Source of the DNA: Parabacteroides goldsteinii DSM 19448 = WAL 12034
GTDB lineage: Bacteria > Bacteroidota > Bacteroidia > Bacteroidales > Tannerellaceae
NCBI RefSeq assembly: GCF_000969835.1
Contig: NZ_KQ033912.1
Span: forward strand, 2,183,920 to 2,247,919
Length of the DNA: 64,000 nucleotides
Reading direction: 5' to 3'
The translations under genes were made by a program, and so were the position numbers. Of this stretch, positions 1 to 9,500 are shown piece after piece. A model generated the notes under the pieces. It made no database searches. It had not been told where the DNA came from and saw only the letters and a list, made by a program, of their open reading frames with translations. The stretch's first letter is position 1. The number at the start of each line of letters is the position of its first letter.

Positions 1-2513
1 AATTTGTAGTTGATCGTTAATTCCCAACCTCTGTTTTTCATTTCGCCGGCATTCTCCTTGGCTGCGGAACCGCCATAGATGGACGAAACTTCCGGTGTTA
101 ACAATATATTAGATGTCTTCTTATCAAAATAGTCTACGGATAAGAATAAATTCCCGTTCAGGAAGGTTGCATCAGCACCAATATTAAAGTTAGCTGATTT
201 TTCCCATGTCAGGAAGGCATTACCGTCTGTATAGCTCGTTCCCGGGACGGATATGCCATTGAATACATAGCCGTTGTTGTTCATCTGGTAGACAGTCTGG
301 TAAGAATAATTGTCCACATTCTGATTTCCCAGTACACCGTACGATGCTCTCAGTTTCAAATCGCCGATGTTACTCTTATACGTATCCATAAAGGCTTCTT
401 CAGACAAACGCCAGCCGGCAGAGAACGAAGGGAAGAACCCCCAGCGCTGATCTTTGGCAAATTTTGAAGAACCGTCATAACGGAAAGAAACATCTCCATA
501 ATACTTATCCATATAATTATAGCCTACACGACCAAATACGGAAGTTATACTTGTCTGGTCCGTATCATTGTTCGAGTTTTTGTTATCTTTATTCTGGATG
601 GATTCGTCTGTCGTCGGCAATCCCAGGTCTTCATCCGTGTATTCCCAGGCAATACGGCTTGCCTGTTTTGTGTAAGATTCGTTTGAAACACCGACTAATG
701 CGCTTACGTTATGGACATTATTAAATGTACGGTTAAAATCCAATAAGAATTGTGTACTCAGAGTATAACGCTTTTCATTATAATCTTCAGTCATTGTATT
801 GGAGTGCATGTACAGTACCGGATTCTCCAAATCGGCAGAAGAATACAACGGCACTTTCTTGTCGCGACGATAACGATGATGCTGGGTCAAATCCAGACCA
901 ACCAAACCGGTTGCTTTCAAACCATCGATGATCTTAACATCAAGGTTCATACTTCCGATAAAATTGTCTTCGTCTTTCTTTTCATAACCGCCGTCCTGCA
1001 ACAATGCCAACGGATTGTCATCGCCGACTATATCATTGACCAAATATTTGTCGCCTTCCATAAATTTGTAGTAATAATAAGAAGGGACACGGGATGAGTT
1101 GATGATCGTGTTTCCTGTACCACCGGCCACGGTTCTGTCTTTACGACGGTTATAAGCCATCAAGGATGTCAACTTAAAGCGTCCGTATTCCGTACTCAGA
1201 TTACTACGGAAGTTATAACGTTCCATACCGAAGCTACCCTGGAAGTTACTCTCCTGGTTATAGTAACTGGCGGATACCATGTAGGTCGTATTTTCACTAC
1301 CTCCGGATACGTTTATGTTATAGTTCTGTTGGAGACCGGATTTGATGATTTGGTCATACAACCATTCTTCTTCATTACGGTGATCATACAAATCACGAAT
1401 CTGGGTGGGCGTGAACTGGGGAGCACTACCCACATTCATATTTGCCTGGTTTCTCAACATGGCGTTTTGCCAGCCTTCGACTGGTGAAAATAAAATATGC
1501 GGGTCCTGAATACCGACCTGTCCATTGAACGCCACAACAGGTTTACTGCCTTTAGAACCCTTTTTAGTCGTTACCAGGATAACACCATTTGCAGAACGGG
1601 AACCATAGATGGCTGCACTACCTGCATCTTTCAGGACAGATACATTATCAATATCGTTCGGGTTCAGATTGTTCAGAGTCGATGAACTCGATACCAATCC
1701 ATCAATAACGATCAGCGGGTCATTGTTCCCCATCGTACTGACACCACGGATGTTGATGTTCATACTGTTATCGTTCGGATTCGCATTTTTACTCTGGATA
1801 ATAAGGTTGGCAGAAGCTCCCTGCAACGCCTGAGTCGCATTGGTTACCGGACGATTTTCAAAAATCTCGCTGTTCACCTGGTCCACAGATCCGGTAATAC
1901 TCTTACGGGAACGGGTACCATAACCGACAACCACTACTTCGTCCAGTTTCTGGGTGTCTTCTTTCAATGTAATACGAAAATCACTTTTCCCTTTCAGAGA
2001 TACCGATTGTGTCAGATAACCGATGAAAGAAACGTCCAATGTACCATTTTCCGGAACTTCTAACGAGAAATTACCGTTAAAATCAGTAACCGTACCGTTC
2101 GTTGTTCCTGAAACAACGACGTTTGCACCGATAACAGGCTCGCCTGTTTCATCGACAATAACACCTTTTACGTTCTTTACTTTCTGATTGACCGCATTTT
2201 GGGAGGGAGAGGTAATGACGAGATAGTCACCTTTTACCGAATAAGTATAGCCTGTACCAGCCAGCACCTGACTCAATACATCCAATACTTCCGCATTTTT
2301 CTGATTAAGCACAACTTTCTTGTTTACATCCAACTGTGTACCATTATAGGCGATTTTGTACTTGGATGAAGCTTCAATCTTTTGGAATGCTTCCTTTAAA
2401 GAAACAGTTCCTTCACTAAAGGAGACCTTTTGCGCATTGATCTGCAGGCAACCTGCGATCAAAAAGCTCAGACAATAGGTTCCAATTCGTCTGGATTTGT
2501 GTTTGTTCTTCAT
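1..2513 (-). CDS. SusC/RagA-family TonB-dependent receptor with N-terminal STN domain (3' end cut by window edge)
   Basis: Reading the minus strand from an ATG at 2513, an open frame runs to base 1 without a stop, giving about 837 codons of an incomplete protein. The order is: signal peptide ending near INAQ; an STN (secretin/TonB short N-terminal) domain at about residues 28-100; a carboxypeptidase-regulatory-like beta domain with the usual TNGTVTDFNGNFSL motif; the LDEVVVVGYG stretch near residue 190; a plug domain with DPLIVIDGL and GSAAIYGSRSANGVILVTT; then beta-barrel. SusC proteins sit in the outer membrane and import glycans or other large nutrients using TonB energy. An STN domain is the hallmark of receptors that signal to a FecR anti-sigma factor, and the next two genes upstream on the same strand are exactly FecR and an ECF sigma factor. 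The SusD partner should lie beyond the left edge. The substrate cannot be told from this sequence. Confidence 0.93.
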   Translation of the reverse strand, partial: MKNKHKSRRIGTYCLSFLIAGCLQINAQKVSFSEGTVSLKEAFQKIEASSKYKIAYNGTQLDVNKKVVLNQKNAEVLDVLSQVLAGTGYTYSVKGDYLVITSPSQNAVNQKVKNVKGVIVDETGEPVIGANVVVSGTTNGTVTDFNGNFSLEVPENGTLDVSFIGYLTQSVSLKGKSDFRITLKEDTQKLDEVVVVGYGTRSRKSITGSVDQVNSEIFENRPVTNATQALQGASANLIIQSKNANPNDNSMNINIRGVSTMGNNDPLIVIDGLVSSSSTLNNLNPNDIDNVSVLKDAGSAAIYGSRSANGVILVTTKKGSKGSKPVVAFNGQVGIQDPHILFSPVEGWQNAMLRNQANMNVGSAPQFTPTQIRDLYDHRNEEEWLYDQIIKSGLQQNYNINVSGGSENTTYMVSASYYNQESNFQGSFGMERYNFRSNLSTEYGRFKLTSLMAYNRRKDRTVAGGTGNTIINSSRVPSYYYYKFMEGDKYLVNDIVGDDNPLALLQDGGYEKKDEDNFIGSMNLDVKIIDGLKATGLVGLDLTQHHRYRRDKKVPLYSSADLENPVLYMHSNTMTEDYNEKRYTLSTQFLLDFNRTFNNVHNVSALVGVSNESYTKQASRIAWEYTDEDLGLPTTDESIQNKDNKNSNNDTDQTSITSVFGRVGYNYMDKYYGDVSFRYDGSSKFAKDQRWGFFPSFSAGWRLSEEAFMDTYKSNIGDLKLRASYGVLGNQNVDNYSYQTVYQMNNNGYVFNGISVPGTSYTDGNAFLTWEKSANFNIGADATFLNGNLFLSVDYFDKKTSNILLTPEVSSIYGGSAAKENAGEMKNRGWELTINYK

Positions 2514-2643
2514 ATGTAATTAAAATAGTTAAACAATTGCACCGATTTGAGTACGTACTCATCTATAATGACAGATGGAAAAAACGTTGCACCCAATCAA
2601 TCGTAAAACTTTTTCAAATTACATGTGATTTTTTTATTGTTTC

Positions 2644-3657
2644 CTATTTCAGATAAATACTTTTCCCGTCAATTTTATATTCCAGACCGGGTATCAACTC
2701 TTTCAGAAGCATGAATATATTTTCTACCGATTCATTTTTATTAAAATGAACTGTCAGCAGATTCTTATTATAGGCAGATGTCTGCAAATGTATATCCAAT
2801 CCATATGTACGTTGCAGGATACGAATAATATCAGTGAATGAATAATTATCAAACAGCAAACCTCCCTCACGCCAATCAGAATAATCGGCAGAAACAACCT
2901 TTCTCACATCAACGCTTCCGGATTCTATATAATAGACCAATTGTTCATCAGGCACCAGGTGAAAACTTTTCCCCTCTTCATCCTGCAAACGGACCTGTAC
3001 AGCCCCTTCTTCAAGCGTAGTCGCAATCTGCCCTATTTCAGGATAAGCAAAAAGATTGAACCGGGTACCCAACACCTCGACATTCAGTGTCCGGGCTTTA
3101 ACGATAAACGGTTGTTCCGCATTCTTTTCCACCTCAAAATAACCTTCACCTGACAAATAAACCTCACGTCTGTCTCCCACAAATATAGAAGGGTATATCA
3201 GTACACTACCGGAATTCAGCCAGACCCGGCTACTGTCAGGCAAAACAATCTGCTCACGTTTTCCGGCAGGAACAAAATGTTCTATCAGCGAAACAGTCGC
3301 CAACACATCTTTCACACTGGTTGCCTGCCAATAAAAATAGACGGATGTGGAAAACATAATCAATGGTAAAAGCCATATAGCTGTCAGTTTTACCCAAAAC
3401 GGTATGATCCGCACATTTTTTGATGCGGATTTTTTCTGTTCTGTAAAACCTAAATTCTTACTCAATATGGAATAAGCCTGCCGGGGACGAGCTTCATTCA
3501 TTTCCGGAAATCCCATAGTATCCCAAACCGATTGCAATGCCTCATCAACTTCCGGTCTGTCTTCTTTTTTCAATAACCGTCGATGTATCTTCCAGTTCAT
3601 CTCCTCCGGGAGATCATGGTGAAAGAAATAATCAACTATTTTTTTTATATAACTCAT
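2644..3657 (-). CDS. FecR-family anti-sigma factor
   Basis: This 337-residue protein has a cytoplasmic N-terminal part of about 85 residues, one membrane segment at about 88-110 (LTAIWLLPLIMFSTSVYFYW), a periplasmic FecR domain (about 130-235; VPAGKREQIVLPDSSRVWLN is typical) and a C-terminal DUF4974-type domain (about 265-335). FecR proteins hold an ECF sigma factor inactive, and release or activate it when the STN domain of the cognate outer-membrane receptor contacts their periplasmic part. The gene lies between the ECF sigma gene (56 bp upstream) and the STN-bearing SusC gene (130 bp downstream), all on the minus strand. That is the standard trans-envelope signalling order in Bacteroides-type polysaccharide loci. 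Length and domain order are normal. Confidence 0.93.
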   Translation of the reverse strand: MSYIKKIVDYFFHHDLPEEMNWKIHRRLLKKEDRPEVDEALQSVWDTMGFPEMNEARPRQAYSILSKNLGFTEQKKSASKNVRIIPFWVKLTAIWLLPLIMFSTSVYFYWQATSVKDVLATVSLIEHFVPAGKREQIVLPDSSRVWLNSGSVLIYPSIFVGDRREVYLSGEGYFEVEKNAEQPFIVKARTLNVEVLGTRFNLFAYPEIGQIATTLEEGAVQVRLQDEEGKSFHLVPDEQLVYYIESGSVDVRKVVSADYSDWREGGLLFDNYSFTDIIRILQRTYGLDIHLQTSAYNKNLLTVHFNKNESVENIFMLLKELIPGLEYKIDGKSIYLK

Positions 3658-3713
3658 TTCTCCTTTACGATTATATTATAAAGACTACTCTCATGCTATT
3701 CACCCCTAATTTT

Positions 3714-4277
3714 TTAACACAAATAAAGTATCAATAGGTATAATAAGATTTTTCTTAACTCTTTTAACGCCAGATTCAAGTGATTCTCTACCGTCTTCTT
3801 GCTCAGATCCAATTTCTCTGCGATCTCTGCATTCGATAATCCCGCCTCACGGCTCAGCTGATAAATCAGTTTACGCTGAGGCGGCATATTAGCCACTACC
3901 ATATCTATCAAAAGTTGTAAATCTTTTGCTATCAGATCTTCATCCGGTGAGTCATGAGCCTCTTCCTCAAAAGGCTTTTCATTCAACCTTTCTATACGTA
4001 TTTGTCGAGCCTCCAAAAAATTAAAAGTAGTATTTTTAGATAAAATGAACAGATAAGCTCCCAAATTCCTGACATCGGCAAACATACTGCGACTTCCCCA
4101 CACTTTTGAAAAAACCTCCTGGGTAATATCTTCCGCATCTTGTTGCGATTTAACCAAGCCGTATACAAAATTGTGGACTTTAGGATAATAGTGCATGAAT
4201 ATTGCCTGAAAAGCATCTTGGCTTCCCTGGACCAGTTCCTTCACTAATAGTTCCTCGTTGATAGATTTTGTTAGCAT
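3714..4277 (-). CDS. ECF-type RNA polymerase sigma factor (sigma-70 family)
   Basis: The 187-residue product has sigma region 2 at about residues 25-95 (DAEDITQEVFSKVW is the region 2.2/2.3 signature) and region 4 at about 130-178 (LSNAEIAEKLDLSKKTVENH is the helix-turn-helix). It belongs to the Bacteroidetes ECF family that works with FecR anti-sigma factors. It should direct RNA polymerase to the adjacent SusC/SusD operon when released. The C-terminal end (LRKILLYLLILYLC) is unusually hydrophobic. The ATG at 4277 is chosen because the sigma-2 domain starts shortly after it, but a promoter-like TAnnTTTG lies only 6 bases upstream. Either the message is nearly leaderless or translation begins further in. 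Confidence 0.92.
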   Translation of the reverse strand: MLTKSINEELLVKELVQGSQDAFQAIFMHYYPKVHNFVYGLVKSQQDAEDITQEVFSKVWGSRSMFADVRNLGAYLFILSKNTTFNFLEARQIRIERLNEKPFEEEAHDSPDEDLIAKDLQLLIDMVVANMPPQRKLIYQLSREAGLSNAEIAEKLDLSKKTVENHLNLALKELRKILLYLLILYLC

Positions 4278-4282
4278 AGCAG

Positions 4283-4312
4283 CAAATATACGAAGCTAAT
4301 ATTTAAATCAAA
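4283..4312 (-). promoter_or_regulatory. Bacteroidetes-type promoter upstream of ECF sigma gene
   Basis: On the minus strand, TATATTTG (4290-4283) matches the -7 consensus TAnnTTTG. A TTTG at 4312-4309 lies 18 bases upstream, close to the usual 19-21 base spacing of the -33 element. The implied transcription start falls almost on the annotated ATG at 4277. Confidence 0.45.
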
Positions 4313-4445
4313 ACGAACACTGACAATTTGTTTCGTCTAAATAGATTTTTTATGCCGCAATAAGAGCATAAAAAACAATCTATAGATATAACATCTTTTT
4401 AGAGGTATGTATCTTCGTTTAATATACTTTTAATTCAAAATGACT

Positions 4446-4462
4446 TAGTTCTTAGAAGACTA
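4446..4462 (+). repeat. 17-bp repeat, copy 1 (TAGTTCTTAGAAGACTA)
   Basis: This sequence is identical to the reverse complement of 6425-6441, upstream of nanO. Each copy is an imperfect dyad with conserved ends (TAGTnnTnnnAnnACTA), the form expected of an operator for a dimeric regulator. The enclosed gene is a ROK-family repressor, so a ROK operator pair is the simplest reading. A recombination site pair is the alternative. Confidence 0.55.
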
Positions 4463-4693
4463 CGGTTAGCTTTTATGCATTCAATTATCTCATTTTTTAA
4501 AAGTATTTACTAAAATCTTATATACCCTTATGAGATTGCATATTAGCAAGTAACAATCATCTTTTTTAGTTCTCTTACTTTGTAATAAAGTGCTGAATGG
4601 AATACCGCCAGTACTAAAAGAGTAGAACTCATTTACAAAAAAGAGGTTCCAAAGATAATTCAATGCATTAAAAAACAACTACAGTTAACTTTT
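4459..4693. repeat. MITE-like element: imperfect inverted repeats with direct repeats outside
   Basis: Bases 4471-4490 and 4653-4673 are inverted copies of each other, with about 18 of 20 positions matching and one single-base gap. Outside them, 4459-4474 (ACTACGGTTAGCTTTT) and 4678-4693 (ACTACAGTTAACTTTT) are direct copies with two differences. The layout resembles a decayed miniature element of about 200 bp, but no transposase is present and the direct repeats are long for a target duplication. Confidence 0.4.
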
Positions 4694-4899
4694 CATTTTA
4701 CATAACTAAAGGACTCTTCTAAATTGTTTTCATAAACTCAATATCTCCCAATCACTTGATCGATACATTTAATTACACCGCAAATATAAATAAATATTTT
4801 TAATATAGAGAAGAAATAAATTAAATATTCTATCAAATATATCTAAAACGAAAATAATCATTTACAGATATTGTTTTGAAGGGAAAGTACGTAAATATT

Positions 4900-4930
4900 A
4901 AAAGAGAGCGATAAATGCATGCTCTCTTTT
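4900..4930 (-). terminator. Terminator of the ROK regulator gene
   Basis: AAAAGAGAGC (4900-4909) and GCTCTCTTTT (4921-4930) form a perfect 10-bp stem with an 11-base loop. Read on the minus strand it is followed by an A/T-rich run. It lies about 100 bp past the ROK stop codon. Confidence 0.75.
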
Positions 4931-5027
4931 GATAAACAAATATTCCGCTCACATCGCAGAAACAACAATATCTATTTTATTGTATTACAAAGTTTTACTA
5001 TCAAAGTCTTATTAATAAAAATATTAA

Positions 5028-6239
5028 TTAATAACGAATCATTCCCAACATTTTGCTTCGTGAAAGCAAGCATGCACCCAGTGCACCTGCTCGTTCTCCT
5101 AGCCTGGAGACTTTGATTTCGGTATCCTGAGAAACCAAATTAAGAGAATATTTCCGTATAGCGCTTTTAATAGGCAGACTGATATATTCGCTGGTCAAAG
5201 ACAAAGTTCCACCGAGTACCACCAACTCCGGGTTGAAGATATTCATAAGTCCGGCAATTCCACGGCCCAGCTTCTCACCCATTTCTTCCAGGATTTCGAT
5301 ACAAAGCACATCTTCCTTCTGGATTGCCTCTATCATATCGGCCATTTTTATCTTCTCTTTCTTTTCTATTTTTTCAGCGAGTATAGTACTGCTGCCTTCG
5401 CGGTAACGTTCCAGCAACTTACGATGCAAGGCAGAACCGGATGCTTCGGTTTCAATACACCCCTTTTTACCGCAATGGCACAGAATTTCGTTATCAAAGA
5501 AACAGAAATGTCCGAACTCACCGGAAAAACCGGACTTGCCATAATACAGTTCACCGTTTATAAAGATGGAAAGTCCTAATCCCCATCCCATATTAATGAA
5601 CAATATATTTTTTTCTCCCTTTACGACACCTTGCATATATTCACCATACATCATTGCACGGGTATCATTTTCTATATAAATTTTTATATTAATGCGCTCC
5701 TCCAGAATCTGGGATAACGGTTTTTCTTCAAAATAAAAAATACTGTAGCTATAGCCTGACACAGGATTAACACGCCCCGATATATTTACACCTACAGCTA
5801 ATACTTTTTCGCGAGGAACACTCAATCGGTCAATAAAGTCGTTAATCAGATTACATAATATCTCCAATGCCTCTGGTGTATTCTCCAATGAATACGGAAT
5901 ATTTTCTTCTACACGTAACTTGTCTCCTTTGAAATCGACAGCTGCAACATTAATTTTGCTCCGGAAAACATCCACGCCAACAAAATAACCAGAAACCGGA
6001 TTCAAACCATAGATATTCGGTTTGCGCCCCCCGTTAGTCTCCTGTTTTCCAAAATCCAGGATATAACCGTCATCCAGTAATTCTCCTACCAGCTTCGTTA
6101 CGGTAGGAATACTCAAATCCATTTCCTTGCACAATTCTGCAATTGTGGCATCACCATTAGCTATATAATAATGTATAATCTTCTTTTTTAATAATGCACT
6201 ACGATTGCTATCGGCCGTGATAAGGAATTTTGTATTCAT
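5028..6239 (-). CDS. ROK-family transcriptional regulator of the sialic acid locus
   Basis: The 403-residue protein has an N-terminal winged helix-turn-helix (about residues 22-65; ATIAELCKEMDLSIPTVTKL) followed by a ROK sugar-kinase fold. The family zinc-binding motif is present as GH...CHCGKKGCIE near residues 243-262, and GGRKPNIYGLN marks the end of the DNA-binding part. ROK regulators of the NagC/XylR type are repressors relieved by an amino-sugar ligand. The kinase-like loop ENDTRAMM lacks the usual catalytic pattern of ROK kinases, which supports a regulatory role. It is divergent from nanO, with 277 bp between them that contain a 17-bp candidate operator. I infer that it senses a sialic acid breakdown product such as ManNAc or GlcNAc-6-P. 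The ATG at 6239 is the only start that keeps the whole helix-turn-helix. Confidence 0.88.
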   Translation of the reverse strand: MNTKFLITADSNRSALLKKKIIHYYIANGDATIAELCKEMDLSIPTVTKLVGELLDDGYILDFGKQETNGGRKPNIYGLNPVSGYFVGVDVFRSKINVAAVDFKGDKLRVEENIPYSLENTPEALEILCNLINDFIDRLSVPREKVLAVGVNISGRVNPVSGYSYSIFYFEEKPLSQILEERINIKIYIENDTRAMMYGEYMQGVVKGEKNILFINMGWGLGLSIFINGELYYGKSGFSGEFGHFCFFDNEILCHCGKKGCIETEASGSALHRKLLERYREGSSTILAEKIEKKEKIKMADMIEAIQKEDVLCIEILEEMGEKLGRGIAGLMNIFNPELVVLGGTLSLTSEYISLPIKSAIRKYSLNLVSQDTEIKVSRLGERAGALGACLLSRSKMLGMIRY

Positions 6240-6274
6240 GGTACTATTTTTTTTACTTCTGTCATTTGAATAAA

Positions 6275-6282
6275 CAAAAGTA
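6275..6282 (-). promoter_or_regulatory. -7 element of the ROK gene promoter
   Basis: TACTTTTG on the minus strand (6282-6275) fits TAnnTTTG and lies 35 bases upstream of the ROK start codon. I could not find a matching TTTG at -33. Confidence 0.35.
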
Positions 6283-6424
6283 GATAAATATTCTTCAAAT
6301 AGTCCTCTGAGTAAATAAAAAAAATATGTAACAGTCGATCTTGCAAATCCAATTTATGCATCAGAAATCGTTCTAGCATTCAAAAACAAGGGATCCTTTT
6401 AATTAAAAAAAACATAATACATCA

Positions 6425-6441
6425 TAGTCTTCTAAGAACTA
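6425..6441 (-). repeat. 17-bp repeat, copy 2, in the ROK-nanO intergenic region
   Basis: TAGTCTTCTAAGAACTA is the exact reverse complement of 4446-4462. It lies 75 bp before the nanO start and about 185 bp before the ROK start, so it is well placed as an operator controlling nanO and possibly the regulator itself. Confidence 0.55.
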
Positions 6442-6516
6442 TGTCTTCATACGACACAAACATTAATTTATCAAAAAGAGTCAACCTTAGTTATTAACAA
6501 ATAAAAGTAATTTATT

Positions 6517-9500
6517 ATGAAGAAAAATTTTCTAATTTTAGTGCTTGTTATGTTGCTTCCTGCTTTTGCATGGGGACAAAAGCAGATAACTATCACAGGA
6601 ACGGTAATGGACGAATCTAATTTCTCCGTACCGGGTGCTTCTATTGTAGAAAAAGGAACCACAAATGGTACTGTTACTGACCTTGATGGTAACTTCTTCA
6701 TTATTGTATCTAACAAAAATGCTATTCTACAATTTTCATTTATCGGCTACAAAACACTGGAAGTTCCGTTAACCGGAAAAACAAAAGTAAATGTTATCTT
6801 ACGTGAAGATACGGAACAACTGGATGAAGTTGTTGTTACCGGTTACGGTGGACAACAAAAGAGGGCAACCCTAACCACCGCTATTTCCAAATTAGACAAC
6901 AGAGCACTGGAAAATGTAGCAATTTCTAATGCCGGACAATCATTACAAGGAACTGTAAGTGGTTTACGCGTTGTAAATACATCCGGTAAACCGGGAGAAG
7001 CCCCTAATATTGTCTTACGCGGAGGTGCGACAATTACCGGCGATCCAGCAAACAATCAGGCACTTGTTGTGATTGATGGTATCGTACGTTCCATGAATGA
7101 TGTAAACCCTGCCGACATTGAATCGATTCAGGTACTAAAAGACGCAGCTTCCACAGCCATTTATGGAGCTCGTGCTAACAGTGGCGTTATTCTGATAACG
7201 ACTAAAAGAGCCAAAGAAGGGAAAGCGACTATCTCATACAAATTTAAAGGAGGTATGAATTTTGCCCGTAAAGGATATGAGTTTCTCGGAGCCAGAGATT
7301 TTTTATATTATAACAGACTTGGTAACAAATACATTAATGATGCTGGCTATACCAGAACATTACAACAGGTTAACAATACAACCGGCTACGGGACAAATAC
7401 CGGCGACCATTTCTCTGTTCATTATCTAACAGAAGAAAATAAACATCTTCTAAATGAAGGATGGGAACAAATGACAGACCCGTATGATGGCGAAGGTCAG
7501 TTAATCTTTAAAGACTACGGTGGCCAAATGATGGATATAGCATTCAATGATCCTTCATTTACTCAGGATCATTATCTTAGTGTTACCGGAGGAAATGATA
7601 AAGCAACCTTCCTGACATCTTTCGGATATTATAATGAACAAGGACAAGTTGTAGGTACTTCTTATGAACGTTTTACAGGAAACGTCAACGGCTCTTATAA
7701 AGTACGAGACAATATTAAAATCAATGCTGGAGCCACTTATTCTTTTTCAAAAAAACCCGGATTATGGATCAGTGAAGCACAGCTCTTTTACCGTTCAATG
7801 AGTTTATGGCCAACCTTAAATCCTCTTGATGAAGATGGAAATCCGGCATCCGGTCTTGGAGCTGCAGACGGAAATCCTCTTTATTGGAAAGATAAACTAC
7901 AACGTATCAACAATGTACGACGAACAACTTTCAACATCGGCGGAAACTGGGAAATTATACCCGGACTGGCACTGAATGAAAATAGTTCAATCTATTATAT
8001 CGACAACGAACAGGAAGACTTCGATAAACAATATCAAACACAGAACAGCACAGTTCCCAACAATACACGTAATGCCCGTGCTATGTACGAACGTCAGTTT
8101 CAACAGCAACATAGCGCCACATTGACTTACAATAAATCATTCAAAGAAAAACATAACCTGGAAGCAATGGTCGGCGGCGAATATTTCGACTACAACCGCT
8201 TCAAACTACAAGCAAAAGGGAATAAAGGTCCAAGTGACGATATTCCTACATTGAACGGGGCAAGCGACAAAACAGAAGTCTATTCTTATAAGGATGGATA
8301 CCGCATGTTATCAGGCTTCGCTCGTCTCAATTACAACTATGAATATAAATACCTGTTCTCTGTTGTTGCCCGTTACGATGGCATATCCAAACTAAGCGAC
8401 AACCGCTGGGGATTCTTTCCCGGTGTTTCTGCCGGTTGGAATTTACACGAAGAGTCATTCTTTAAAGATATGGAAATCGCCAAATATATATCCACCATTA
8501 AACCGCGTATCAGCTACGGTGTAAATGGAAATGTCGCCGGACTAGGAAATTATGAAGTATATGGAGAATACAACACAATCAACGACGGTTCCAGTATTCC
8601 TATTCCCTATAATGGCAACGTTGGCTTCCTAAATACCGGACTGATCAATAGTGACTTGCGTTGGGAAAAGAGTAATTCTTTTGAAGTAGGTCTCGACCTA
8701 GGTTTCATAAACAATCGTTTCAATCTGATCCTAGATTATTATAACCGAACCACCAGCGACCTGCTGACCAGCTTAGAATTACCCGGATATACTGGTTTCA
8801 GCAGTATCAGAACAAACCTGGGTAGCTTGCGTAACACTGGTTTCGAGGCAGAAATAAAACTTAATATTCTTTCTAACCCCAAAGCGTTCAGTTGGGATTT
8901 TTCATTCAACACATCGCTGGTACATAACAAAATCATTAAACTACCTTATAATGGTAACGAAAATAACCGCCAGGGAGGTATGGAAGTATATGACCCAAAA
9001 TCTCAAAAAGTGACCTGGGTAGGTGGATATCAGGAAGGAAAGCCCCTTGGCGAAGTATATGCTTATAAACAAGAACGCATTTTCAGAGACTGGGATGACG
9101 TAAAAACCAATGCCGGTGACAGATATGACGCAGTTGCTGAACTATATGGTCCAAACAAATGGGCACAGATGAGCGATAAGGAAAAGATCGGCAAAAAACC
9201 GATTGAGCCGGGGGATGTTATGTGGGCAGACCTTGATAATAACGGTGTAATCAACGAATATGACCGTGTAAAAGTCGGAAATGTTTTACCCAAATGGACG
9301 GGTGGTTTTTCTACAAATCTTTCTTATAAAGATATCTCTTTATTTGCCCGCTTCGACTATGCATTAGGCCATATCATTTACAATGATCTCGCTGCACGTT
9401 CACTGGGACAATATCAAGGTTCTTTCAACATAATAAAAGACGTTTATAACACTTGGTCTCCCGAGAATGTAAATGCAGACCTGCCGAAATTCTATTACGC

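Larger units (their letters stand above)
4278..5027. other. 750-bp AT-rich gene-free stretch with nested repeats
   Basis: I see no convincing gene between the sigma factor and the ROK regulator. The stretch holds the sigma promoter, one copy of a 17-bp repeat shared with the nanO upstream region (4446-4462), an imperfect inverted/direct repeat pair spanning 4459-4693, and the ROK terminator at 4900-4930. A 62-codon frame on the minus strand (4490-4678) lies inside the repeat unit and looks like no protein I know. Confidence 0.6.

Noticed and set aside
4490..4678. 62-codon frame on the minus strand upstream of the sigma gene
   Set aside because: It lies wholly inside a repeat element with inverted ends and has no known relatives that I recall.
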